Shown here in pieces: positions 34,690 to 46,545 of a stretch of DNA of 64,000 nucleotides (within the stretch, counting starts at the first letter, position 1; each line of letters begins with the position of its first letter). This DNA comes from Geosiphon pyriformis (Eukaryota; Glomeromycota; Glomeromycetes; Archaeosporales; Geosiphonaceae). The notes beneath the pieces were generated by a model, which saw nothing but the letters and a program-made list of their open reading frames with translations, was not told where the DNA came from and did no database searches. The DNA is taken from positions 255,569-319,568 of the forward strand of contig JAAOMT010000529.1 in the NCBI GenBank assembly GCA_016748015.1. Direction: 5' to 3'. The position numbers and the translations under genes were made by a program.

Positions 34690-36360
34690 AAATCAGAAGA
34701 AATTGGACTCACCAATCTCTACATATTAGTCAATAGCCCCAAGAATATCAAAATTCCCATCTACAATACAATAGAACGTGTTATTGAAATACCAAAAAGA
34801 ACCATCATTGGATATTTAACCACCGAAGTTGAAGACCAATCACCAAACCATATTCCAAATTTTTCACAGTTTTGTGAATATGTGGACATCACATCACAAA
34901 CCATCTATGAACAAAGTGAATGTTATCTGCTCCAACTAGAACAATTGGAACAGATAAACATGGGAAATCTAGACCCACTCCAACAAATGCAATTAAAAAC
35001 ATTACTCAGCAACTTTAATGACATCTTTGCCAGTGAAAACGAATTTGGCAGAACCAACATCATATAGCATCAAATCAAAACTGGAGATGTAATACCAATT
35101 AAACAAAGAGCATACAGAGTATCACTAGCTAGCCATGAGATCATTTGTCAAGAAATTAACTGAATGCTTAACAATGGGCTAATTCAGCCATCAATAAGCC
35201 TATGGTCATCACCAGTGGTACTAATCCAGAAGAAAAATAGGAAAATTTGCTTTTGTGTAGATTACTGGAAACTGAATAAAGTAACCAAAAGAGATAGCTA
35301 TCCAATACCCAAAATTCAAAAGCTGTTCAATGCTTTTGAAGGAAATAAATGGTTCTTGACACTAGATTTAGATAGTGATTACTGGCAAGTAGCCATGGAT
35401 CCAGCCAACAAAAAGAAAACAGCATTTACTACAAGAGAAGGAAATTTTGAATTTGAAGTCATGTTATTTGGATTGATGAATGCACCAGCCACATTCCAAT
35501 GGCTAATGGAAATTGTATACACTGGACTACTATGGAAGTCAGTAGTCATATACTTGGATGATACCAATGTGTTCTCAAAAACATTTGATGATCATTTGCA
35601 TCATCTTCAACAAGTGTTTGAAAAGTTAAAAAGAGCCGGACTGAAATTAAATGCAACCAAATGTTTCTTTGGAAAAACTGAACTCAAGTTTTTGGGACAT
35701 GTGGTGAGCAAAGATAGAATTAAAACAGATCCAGACAAAATTGAAATTGTTAAAAACTTTTTAGTACCATATAATCTCACAAAATTGAGAGCATTCTTGG
35801 GATTTGCCGGATACTACCACCACTTTATCAAGGACTTTTCCAAAATAGCTCAACCACTACATCAACTCCAAACAAAGAATGTGAAGTACAAATAGACAGA
35901 AACTCAACAAAAAGCTTTTAACATATTAAGAAGAAAGCTTATTCAAGCTCCAGTATTGATGTATCCAGATTACAACAAACCATTTATTATTACTACCAAT
36001 GCATCCAGCCAAGCATTGGGAGCAGTACTATCACAAAAAAGACTGGATAGAAGAGAGCATTCAGTAGCATACACCAGTAAAAGCCTAAGTCCAGCTGAAA
36101 AAAACTATGGAATGCCAACACTAGAACACTTAGCTATCTATTGGGCTGTCATCAAGTGGAGAAAATACTTGAGCCAAAAGTTTGATGTATATACTAATCA
36201 CAAAAAATTAACATCAATTCAGAAACAAAAATTTGCAGACAATTGCCATGTTAGATAGAAGATAAAACTTTCACTTTTTAATTATACAGTACATTATAAA
36301 AAAGAAAAAAACAACAGAAATGCTGATGGATTGTCACAAATGAGACAAATCTAAAAAAAA
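34690..36360 (+). pseudogene. pol: Element 1 reverse transcriptase and RNase H
   Basis: RT motifs of the Ty3 type are clear: LIQPSISLWSSPVVLIQKK (35176), FLTLDLDSDYWQVAM (35350), MLFGLMNAPATFQWLM (35461), the catalytic YLDD (35551), then LKFLGHVVSKD and LRAFLGFAGYYHHFI. RNase H follows (about 35950-36260: TTNASSQALGAVLS, TLEHLAIYWAVIKW, VYTNHKKL). Two RNase H residues usually Asp are Asn in this copy (TTN, TNHK), so it is inactive. Stops at 35065 and 35893 replace Trp. Confidence 0.92.
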
Positions 36361-36589
36361 TTTCAACCCAAAAATATAACAAAAAATGAATATACAAAAA
36401 TACCAACAACTTCAATATTATATAAACACCTAATTGTTCAAGGAGAAATTATCTCAAAAAGAACAAAGAAACATAAAACAACAATCAAAATATTTTATCA
36501 ATTATCAAAATATACTTTACTAAAAGAACAGAAAAAATTCAGATTAACCAACTAGAGTAATCACAAAACCAGAAAAAGAGACAATATTA

Positions 36590-37640
36590 TTCAACATACA
36601 CTCAGACCTAACAGCAGGACATTTTTATAAAAAAGCAACCATAGAAAGAATCAGAAAGAGATATTATTAGCCATCAATGTATCCAGACATCATTTAATAT
36701 GTTCAGAATTGTGATGCTTGTCAGAGAAGAGGTAAAATAAGACCAAGTGAACCATTAAAACCAATCAAAGTGGAACAACCATTCGATCGCATTGGAATTG
36801 ACTTAATTGGACCATTAACAATCACCAGCAGAGGCAACAGATATATTGCAGTAGCCATGGACTATCTCACTAAATAGCCAGAAGCAAAAGCCATTCAAAG
36901 AGCAGATGCAGAATTTGTTGCCGAATTCATTCACCAAGACTTGATTTGTCAACATGAATGTTCAAAAAAACTACTATCAGATCAAAAAACTCACTTTGTG
37001 AACAGAACATTAACAAAATTAAGTCAGAGATTTGAAATCAAAAGACCATTATTATTATTATACCATTCACAAACAAATGGGTTAGTTGAGAGATTTAACA
37101 AAACATTGTGTGAAGCAATTGCCAAAATCAGTCAGAAAAACCAGGACAAATAGGATTTGTTTATACCATCAGTACTATTTGCTTATCAGACAATGAAGCA
37201 AGACACTACACAAGCAACATCATTTGAATTAGTATATGGTAGAACAGCAACATTACTAGTTGAGATAGAAGTCAATACATATCCAACTAAACCAATAACA
37301 GAAGCCAATTTTCAAGAAACATTGTTGAAAAGAACATATGACTTAATAGAAACACTAGAAAACAGATGATGAAAAGCAGCTAATAACATTCAAAAGTCAC
37401 AAGAAAGACAAAAAAAAGACATGATAACCAACTATCAGATAAACCAGTTGAATTCAAGATTGAAGACAAAGTACTTTTACATTGTACCAAAGTGGAAAAA
37501 CAATGGAGTGGAAAATTTGATCCCAAATGAGACAGACCATTTCACATAGAAGAAATTCTTGAAAATGGAGCTTATAAATTAGATAGAACAACAAAATTTT
37601 AGCCAAAGCAGTACATGGTGATCGACTGAAACCATATCAT
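36590..37640 (+). pseudogene. int: Element 1 integrase with C-terminal GPY-like module
   Basis: The HHCC zinc motif is present (HSDLTAGH at about 36600, NCDACQ at about 36711). The DDE core follows: IGIDLIGPL (about 36795), LLSDQKTHF (about 36970) and LVERFNKTL (about 37083). TAG codons at 36668, 36875 and 37151 each stand where elements 3 or 4 or the family have Trp. A GPY/F-type C-terminal segment (KVLLHCTKVEKQWSGKFDP) covers about 37455-37530. Confidence 0.9.
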
Positions 37641-38139
37641 CAGATAGCATTATTATTCACCAATAACATTCCACAACTAGGAGTACAAAGAATATTAGTT
37701 TAACCAGATAAGATTCCATGAGATCTGAAACCAATCATAGTTATTGAACCAAACACGTCAAATTAAACAACCCAAAAGAGTATATAAAGACACAATACAC
37801 ATGACAAAAGCAACCAAAAAAATAAAAATACCAGAGCATATTTACACTATAGCTCAACAACTGTTTCAGGCCTTAAGTCAACAACAATTAGACATAGAAA
37901 TTATTGTTAACAACCAAACAATTTGCTATTAAAACACCAAAAAAAAGACAAAAAACACTTCATATCAACAGTTACCAAAGAATGATAAAAACTGATCAGA
38001 TAACATAATAGAAAAAGTAAAGAACACTTTTGGGAAAATACCTATTATGGCACCAACAAAAGAACTTACAAAAGAGAATTAAAAACAATAAACAAAACAA
38101 CTTCCAATATCATACTGTTACTACCAGTTAGGTCGGAAG

Positions 38140-38457
38140 TTGAATATTCAGGAGTTGTATACTGACAAATCCAAGAGAATATTCAACCAAGACATAATAC
38201 AACAAATTGAAGAATTTATCAGAAAGAAAACGAATTCAACACTACATGTTAAAACAATGTACCAACTACACAACATATTTCGAAACTATCCAGAAATACT
38301 GTTACACTCTGACATGGAAACCATAACTATTAACCAATGGGGAAGGATGAACAATACACAAGTAGAAAACGTGAGAAACAGAGTCGAACAAACAATACTT
38401 AAAAAAGAAATATTAGAACTAATTCAAAATAAAAATTTCAACAGAGCTCAATATTAA
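38140..38457 (+). pseudogene. Conserved C-terminal tail of the gypsy polyprotein
   Basis: A 105-codon open frame between integrase and purine tract is rich in Gln, Asn, Lys and Glu and predicted helical (FNQDIIQQIEEFIRKK, NVRNRVEQTILKKEILELIQ). Counterparts lie at the same place in element 2 (about 42190-41840, minus), element 3 (about 58530-58866) and element 4 (about 60650-60280, minus). I do not recognise a domain. Confidence 0.55.
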
Positions 38458-38471
38458 AAAAGAGGAGATAA
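38455..38471 (+). other. Polypurine tract of element 1
   Basis: AAAAAAGAGGAGATAA directly precedes the 3' LTR. Equivalent tracts sit next to the LTRs of elements 2, 3 and 4. It primes plus-strand DNA synthesis in Ty3-type elements. Confidence 0.8.
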
Positions 38472-39271
38472 TATTACTCATAAAAAGAAAACAGATATAT
38501 AAAAAAAATAGTAGACCAATAAGTGAGTAGTAGTTAGTCCGTAAGTATATTGCTCAGCGATGTGGAATGATGTCAAGAAAAGATGGCACATTGCTCAGCA
38601 ATGTGAGTATTGCTTGAGAAATTATAGCACATCACTCAAAAATGTAAGCAATCTCATAAAACCCAAATTATGTATATATAGTGGTAGCATTAAAAGTAGA
38701 AAAAACAGACCTTTCAATTTAGATTTAATCTAAGCAACCTTCTATTAAAAAATATCAAATAAATAATTATTCACCATCTCAATTCACCTTCCACTATTAA
38801 TACTTCATGTTGATAGTAATTGATACTTAACCATACTGAAACAATAGCTCTTGATCACGGCTATTGATGGGATACTAATTTGCAATTGCTTTCATTTATT
38901 TTCTTTATTTTTTTTCTATTTCTTTTATTATTTCTTTGGTTTTACTAAATTGATTAAAAATTAAGTACTGAGATACAAATGTTATAAGGACTAGTAAAAA
39001 ACCTGTAAAACAAGGATAGAACATTCATAGATTTGAGGATAGCTTACCAGAAAGATTACTGGCCACTATGCTGAGAAAGAAATTTGATGAAATTGCAATT
39101 CCAGGAGGCTACTGAAAACAACTATTCAATCTTTGTCTATTATACAAAGAACTTCACAACAAAACCTTCAGATCAACACAAAATCTTTAGATATTAACAC
39201 CAAAGTACCAACCATGCACCAAGTTACAGATTTGTTATTTAACTTAAGACTCTAAATAATCATCTATAACA
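38472..39271 (+). repeat. Element 1 3' LTR
   Basis: 800 bp. It aligns with the 5' LTR from TATTACTCAT (first G changed to A) to CTATAACA. It lacks two of the palindromic U3 units of about 39 bp found in the 5' copy. Confidence 0.92.
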
Positions 39272-41055
39272 CTGATAAGTAATTGTACAAAGCTTTTATA
39301 AAATATAAATATAAACTAGCAATAAATTTATTTGTAAAATCAGTTACTATATGTAAGTCAAAATACCAGATTGAGAAAGTTCAAATTAAATACATATATT
39401 TTGCCATATTTATATTAATAATGTCAAATCCAAGCCCAATCTTCTAGTGTGTACAATAAACAGCCCTAAAAATTTTATGAATAAAATAACAAATATTCTT
39501 AGATATTATCATCCTACTAATCTTAATATATTTTTTATTAATAATAACAGAAAGCATTAAATTCGAATATGAAGTTAAATTGGCTAGCTTATCAGCATAC
39601 TTATTGCCCAATACACCCAAATGTCTCTTAACTTTATTTTAAAAGACATTAAGTCTTTTACTTCTAACAGAATTTATAACACAATGTTTTTTTAACCAGC
39701 AACTATTATAAAAGTTTGGTAAATTCATGTTTAATTTCATAACACAAGTATTTAAAGCAGTTTAACTGTCTGAATACATTATAACAGTACTGTAAGTTAG
39801 AACATACTTCAAAACCAGAACAATTGCTTAGAATTCTACTATTGTAAAAGATACCAAACCACCAATTTTAATACCAACATTAATATTTAAATCAAGAAAA
39901 TACAGTCATACTATATCTTATTTTATATATATCCAAGTTTTTTAAAGACTTATCTGTATAAACATTAACAACATCTAAATTAGTATTAGAAAGACACAAT
40001 TTGATTTCAGAAAAGCCACCAATATCAAAAATATTTGAAGGCCAGAAGCTATTAATAAGCAACTGAATATTAAGATAAAATACAGAACTGGCCAAAAAAT
40101 TATGTGCTATCCCAAATTAAACAGAAACCAGACCCTTAAGATCAAGTTTTTTTTAATAATAAAAGCTCTTTTAGTCAAAAACCAACTCTTTCTTATTATA
40201 CAATTATTCAACAAAGGCAATACCAAATCTTCTAAATAAACAAAAAATATTATAGAACACCAAATCTCTTAAAACAAAAAACATTAGAATGTTACCAAAA
40301 AAATGGAATACAAAGAAAAGATTATTATTAAGAAACATGTTATAATCCAAAAATATCTTTACTATATTAGCCAAAAGTTGTTAACTAGACTGACTCTTAG
40401 CTTCATAAAACAATACAAAGAGTAAATAGAAAATTAATCCAAAATTTGCAAATCCAAAGACCTATAATCAAACAGATAACCAAAAATCTTACTAATATTT
40501 AAAAAACTCAATACAGAAGCTGCTTTATTCTTAGCTTGTATTTGCTTAAACAATTTCAAGTTATATAATAATAAATGATAAAGAGTTTTATTAGGAAAAT
40601 TTTTCAGCAAACCAGCTTTTATTCTCAAACTCTTCTTAATTAGTGTATCTTACTTATTACACATACTTTTAGAGATAAAATTAAACTAAGTTCTGTAACC
40701 AACTATAGACTACAGCACAACTGAAACCAAATAAAAAAACTGTTTGTCTAAGATGGCTTTTTTCAAGACCAAATTAACAAAAAATCTGATGTTAGAGTAA
40801 GTTTTTACTAAACTAGGTCTTAATAAACTCTCAGAAAACAAAAAAATACCAAGATATCTGTAAAACTCCCTTTTCTAAATAATAGATATTGGCAGACCAC
40901 TTATTATTAATGAGACATTTCTTATTTTCTGATTAATAAAAATGGCTACCATCTTTTCATTGTTTATTGAAATGTTATTTATTTTAAAAAAATTACTTGC
41001 AATATTTAAAATATGTTAAGTAGCAACTTGACTACTTCTTATCTAAATTGAATGG
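39272..41055 (-). mobile_element. LINE 5' part of the split element: reverse transcriptase remnants
   Basis: On the minus strand the sequence runs from just after the RT catalytic motif (ISINNEKMVAIFIN, about 40965) through FYRYLGIFLFSESLLRP and RIKAGLLKNFPNKTLYHLLLY (about 40625). It continues to an RNase H-like patch with VNVYTDKSLKNL (about 39980) and stops at element 1. Many stops and frameshifts. The RT upstream of the catalytic site is cut off by element 2 at 41056. Confidence 0.7.
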
Positions 41056-41823
41056 TGTTGGTATTATCTAAAAAGTTAAGTATCTGAAGATTTTAATTAA
41101 GTTTTTTGTATAATGAACAGATATTTAAGTGTTGTTTTTCCTGTAGTTTCTTGGAATTGCAATTTCATTGAATTTTTTCCTTAATATAGTAGTTGACAAT
41201 CTTCCTGATAAGCTATCCTTAATAATGAATGTTCTATCCTTGTTCTTGGGTTTTTTACCAGTATTATATCTTGATGTCAATACTTTCGCATATTAATTAA
41301 TTAGTAAACAAACAAACAGAAAAAAAAATAAATAAATAAATAAAAAAAATAATAAAAAGAGAAAATAAAATAAGCCAAGACAAGAAAAAGTTAGTATCTT
41401 ATTAATAGCTGTGATCAAGAGTTATTGGTCCAATATAATTAAGTATTAGATACTATTAATATAAGGTATTAATAGTAAGAAGATGAATTTAGATAGTGAA
41501 TATTTATTTTATTAATATTAATGATTATTTAACTAAAGATTCTTGGATTTTATTTTAACTAAGATGTTTTCATTGCTAGATTTGTTTTTTCTGCTTTTAA
41601 TGCTCTCGTTATATATACATAATTTGGGTTTTATGAGATCACTCATATTTTTAAGCAATGTGCTATTATTTCTTGAGTAATGTTTACATTGTTAAGCAAT
41701 ATTTTATAATTCCTAACAATGTTTTACATTGCTAAGCAATATGCTTATGTGTTAACTACTAGTTTTCTATTGGTCTATTTGTTTTTTCTACTATTTTTTT
41801 GTATGCTTTTTTTATAAGTAACA
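41056..41823 (-). repeat. Element 2 3' LTR
   Basis: 768 bp, minus orientation, starting TGTTACTTATAAA at 41823 and ending CCAACA at 41056. It carries the same palindromic CATTGCT/AGCAATG array (about 41640-41750) and tatgtatatata-type TATA as element 1, with fewer units than its partner LTR. Confidence 0.88.
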
Positions 41824-41839
41824 TTATTTTCTCTTTTTA

Positions 41840-43730
41840 ATATTGAGCTTTATCGAAATCTTCATTTTGAATTAGTTCTATAACTTCTTTTTTTAGTACC
41901 ATTTGTTCAATTCTGTTTCTTATATCTTTGATTTACAAATTGTTCATTCTTTTCTATTGGTTAATGGTGATTGTTTCCATGTCTAGATGTAACAATATTT
42001 CTGGGTAGTTTTGAAAGATTATGTATAGTTAATAGATTGTTTTAATGTGTAGTGTCAGATTTGTTTTCTTTCTAATAGTGTTTTCAATGTTTTGTATTAT
42101 TTCTTGATTGAATATTCTTTTAGATTTATTAAAATATAACTTCTAAATATCCAACTTTTGTCTTAATTAATAATAGTAGTATAGTATTGGAAGTTGTTCT
42201 ATCTATTGTTTCCAATTTTCTTTTGAGAGTTCTTCTGTTGGAGTTATGATGGGTATTTTTCCAAAAGTGTTCTTTACTTTTTTAATTATCTTATTCAACT
42301 AGTGTTTTGTTTGGTTCTGAAGTTGTTAATATAGTGTATTCTTTGTTTTTCTTTTTTGTTTGGTGTTTTAATAGCAGATTGTTTGATGGTTGATAACAAT
42401 TTTTATGTTTAATTGTTGTTAATTTAAGGCCTAAAATAATTGTTAAGCTAAAGTGTAGATATGATCTGGTATTTCTATTTTCTTTGTTGCTTTTATTACA
42501 TATATTATGTTTTTATATACTCTTTTGGTTGATCAACTTGATGTGTTTGAATCAATGATTATAATTGGTTCCAGATTTTATGGAATTTTATCTGGTTGAA
42601 CTAGTATTTGTTGTACTTTCAGTTATGAAATATTACTGATAAATAATGCTGCTGTATTGTAATATGGTTTTAGTTAATTTCCATGTGCTGCTTTAGCTAA
42701 GATTTTGTTGTCTCATCTTAATTTATAAGCTCTATTTCCTAAAAATTTTTCAATGTGAAATGGTTTATTCTATTTAAGGTCAAATTTTCTATTTTATTGT
42801 TTTTTTACTTTGGTATAATGTAAGAGTACTTTGTCTTCAATCTTGAATTCAACTAGTTTATTTGATAATTGGTTATTATGTTATTCTTTTTGTTTTTCTT
42901 GTGATTTTTGAATGTTATTAGCTGTTCTCTATCTTTTGTTTTCCAACATTTTTATTAGTTTATATGTTTTTCTTAACAATGTTTTTTGTAAGTTGGCTTC
43001 TGTTATTGGTTCTGTTGGATATGTATTAATGTTTATCTCCATTAGTAATATTGCTGTTCTACTATAAACAAGTTTAAATGGTGTTGCTTGTATAGTATCT
43101 TGCTTCATTGTCTGATAAGCAAATAATACTAATAATATAAACAAATCTTATTTGTCCTGGTTTTTTTGACTGATTTTGGCAATTGCTTTACACAATATTC
43201 TGTTGAACCTTTCAATTAAACCATTTGTTTATGGATGATATAATGATGATAATGGTCTCTTAATTCCAAATCTTTGGCTTAATTTTACTAATGTTCTGTT
43301 TATAAAGTGAGTTTCTTGATCTAATAACAATTTTTTTGGACATCCATATTAACAAATCAAATTTTGATAAATGAATTTGGCTATGAATTTTGTATCTGCT
43401 CTTTGAATTGCTTTTACCTCTGGCCATTTTATGAGATAATTTATGGCAACTGCTATATAATGATTGTTTCTGCTAGTTATTGTTAATAGTCCTACTAAGT
43501 CAATTCCAATTCTATTAAATAGTTGTCCCATTTTAATTGGTCTTAATGGTTTGTTAGGTCATGTTCCTCCTCTTTTCTGACAAGCATCACAATTTTGAAC
43601 ATATTAGATAATATCTGGATATATTGATGACTAATAATATTTTTTTCTGGTTCTTTCCATAGTTGCTTTTTTATGAAAATGTTTTGTGGTTGAATCTAAG
43701 TGCATGTTGTATAATATTGTTTCTTTTTCT
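41840..43730 (-). pseudogene. int: Element 2 integrase, GPY-like module and C-terminal tail
   Basis: Minus-strand frames give MGQLFNRIGIDLVGLLTITS (about 43531), the zinc-finger NCDACQ region (about 43590) and the FILLVLFAYQTMKQD and FKLVYSRTAILLM segments (43140-43040). The GPY-like module lies about 42870-42700 and the tail about 42190-41840. Numerous stops. Confidence 0.8.
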
Positions 43731-44049
43731 GGTTCTGTAATTACTCTAAGTGGTTAATCTGGATCTTTTCTGTTTTTTCAATATAATATATTTTAATAAA
43801 TGATAAAATATTTGAATTGTTGTTTGATGTTGTTTTGTTCCTCTTGAGATAATTTTTTCTGAAACTGTTGAATATTAATATAATATTGGAGTTGTTGATA
43901 TTTTTGTGTGTTCATCTTTTGTTATATTTTTGGATTGAAAATATTTTTTAGATTTGTCTTATTTGCAACAAACCATCAGCATTTCCATTTTTTTTTCCCT
44001 TTTTATAATGTACTATATATTTGAATAGTGAAAGTTTTATTTTCTATCT

Positions 44050-45760
44050 AACATGACAGTTATCTCTAAATTTTTGCTTCTGAATTGATGTCAATTCTTT
44101 GTGATCAGTATATATGTTGAATTTCTGGCTTAAATATTCTTTCTATTTTATAACTGCCTAATAGATAGCTAAGTGTTCTAGTGCTGGTGTTTCATAGTTT
44201 TTTTTGGTTGGATTCAAACTTTGGCTGATATATATAACTGGATATTCTTGTTTATTCAGTCTTCTCTGAGATAGTATTGCTCTCAATGCTTGATTAGATG
44301 TATTGGTAGTAATAATGAATGACTTATTATAATCTGGATAAATTAGTACTAGAGTTTGAATAAGTTTTTTTTTTAATATATTGAAAGCTTGCTAAATTTC
44401 AATTCATTTATATTTCATATTTTTGGCTTGAAGTTGGTAGAATAGTTAAACCAGTTTGGAGAAGTTCTGGATAAAGTGGCAATAATATCTAGCAAATCTT
44501 AAAAATGCTCTTAATTTGGTAAGATTTATTGGTACTGAAAAGTTTTTGACAATTTCAATTTTGTCTGAATCTGTTTTGATATCATTTTTGCTTACAACAT
44601 ATCCCAAAAATTTCAGTTTTGTTTTGCCAAAGAAGTATTTGTTTGCATTCAGTTTCAATTCAGTTTTTTTTAGTCTTTCAAACACTTGCTGTAGATAATG
44701 AAGATGTTCATCAAATGTTTTTGAGAATACATTGGTATCATTCAAGTAGACAATTACTGATTTCTATAGTAGTCCAGTATAAACAATTTCTATTAGCTGT
44801 TGGAAGATGACTGGCATATTGGTTAAACCAAATAACATAACTTTAAATTCAAAATTTTTTTCTTTGGTAGTGAATACAGTTTTTTATTTATTAGCTGAAT
44901 TTATGATTATTTGCCAGTAACCACTATTTAGATCCAATGTTGAGAACCATTTTTTTTCTTCAAATACATTAAATAATTTCTGAATCCATGGTGTTGAGTA
45001 GCTGTCTTCACAAATTATACTGTTGAGTTTTCTATAATCTACACAAATGCAAATTTTCCTATTCTTTTTCCAGACTAGTACCACTAATAATAATCATGAA
45101 CTCATTAATAGTTGAATTAATCTGTTGTCTAACATTTGGTTGATTTCTTGTCAGATGATTTCATGGCTTGCTGGTGGTACTTTGTATGTTCTTTGTTTAA
45201 TTGACATTGTATTTCCAGTTTTAATCTGGTACTGGATAATGTTAGTTCTGCTAAATTCATTTTCATTGGCAAAGATGTCAATGAAATTGTTAAACAACAT
45301 CTTGAGTTATATTCATTGAAGTGAATTTAAGTTTTCCAAATTTATTTGTTCCAATTGTTCTGATTAGAGCAAATAACATTCTTTTTGTCTGTATATTGTT
45401 TGTGATGTAATATCCACATATCCACAAAGTTGTAAAAAATCCGAAATAGTGCTTAGTAGTTGGTTCTCAACTTCAGTGCTTAAATATCTGATGGTAGTTT
45501 TGCTTGGTATTTTTATGGTGTCTTCAGTTGTGTTGTGGATGGGAATCTTAATATTTTTGTCATTTTTAGCCAATATGTAAAGATTGGTAATAGCAATCTC
45601 TCTTGATTCACAAATTGTAACTTTTGCTTCAAAAATCTGGAGCTGATCTCTTACTTTTCTTTCTATAATTACTAAATACTGGTTATATAATAAGATGAAA
45701 ATTGATTGACAGATGAAAATAATTTCTTCTTTGTTAATAACTTTTTTTTCTGCCATATTA
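44050..45760 (-). pseudogene. pol: Element 2 reverse transcriptase and RNase H
   Basis: RT pieces include VLVWKKNRKICICVDYRKLN and WFSTLDLNSGYWQII (45084-44884). The region of the catalytic YLDD has become YLNDTNVFS (about 44745), with Asp to Asn. KLKFLGYVVSKN and LRAFLRFARYYCHFI follow. RNase H remnants (VLSQRRLNKQE, about 44280) lie at 44400-44050. The linker from the dUTPase (45756-45364) keeps a 130-codon open frame. Confidence 0.85.
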
Positions 45761-45769
45761 ATTAGTATG

Positions 45770-46221
45770 TCTATTCTATCTGTGAATCTAAATTCACTTA
45801 TTTCTCTTGCTGTTATCCTTAATTCTTCTTTTTTTCTTACTAATATTAACTAAGCTATTTTAACCAAAGACAGGAATATTGTCTGTGCTATCTTTTCATT
45901 TGGCTCAATAATGTAAGTCTTTTCTGAGTTGTTTTGTAGTATTGCAATAATATTTCTTACATATTCTGCATTAATTATTTCTCCTCTTATATTAATCTCC
46001 TTTTTCACTAAACTATTCCTAGATGCTAATTAAACTATTTTTGTTACTAGAATTTTCAGTGCTACTTTCAGATCAATACAGATGCATAAATGTGATTCCA
46101 ATTTGATCACATTTTTTCTTGGATATCTTAAATTAAATCCTGTATTAGTATTATGTGCTTGTTTTGGCATAATATCTTCATTATTATTATTAAACCATTT
46201 AAGTTTTTGCTCTTTGAACAA
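45770..46221 (-). pseudogene. dut: Element 2 dUTPase domain
   Basis: Motif 1 reads TGFNLRY (Asp to Asn) at about 46140. Motif 2 LASRNSL, motif 3 GEIINAEYVRNI and motif 4 EKIAQTIFL follow between 46025 and 45880. The position between Cys-rich block and RT matches elements 1 and 3. Stops interrupt it. Confidence 0.75.
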
Positions 46222-46545
46222 ATCAGGGAATGTAATATATTGTTTTGGGTTTAAATCAAAGTCTGACTAGTTGTTGTTATTGGTGTTGCCATTTTGGATT
46301 GAGCTAGAACTATTGTTTTTATTATTATCATTAGAGTTTGAATTCGATTCTAATTTCAATACACAATTGCTAATTGGTTCTTCTTTTTCTTCTGAGGTTG
46401 TGTAAATCATGTGTAGTGATGGATTGTAAATAAGATTACACTTATTACAATATTGAAAATCACATGAAATCAAACAATAGTCACATAGTCAGGTGTTTAG
46501 TTGTTCTAAATATTGCTTTTGCTCTTTTTTGGTAAGTGCTAAGTC

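Larger units (their letters stand above)
29201..39271 (+). mobile_element. Gypsy element 1: full-length Ty3-type LTR retrotransposon with dUTPase, degenerate
   Basis: The element has two LTRs (29201-30078 and 38472-39271), a primer-binding site right after the 5' LTR, a purine tract before the 3' LTR, and gag-pol remnants in the order gag, protease, Cys-rich block, dUTPase, RT, RNase H, integrase, C-terminal tail. It sits inside a minus-strand LINE. The flanks show at best an imperfect 4-bp duplication (ctgg left, ctga right). Many in-frame stops mean it is not autonomous now. Confidence 0.93.
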
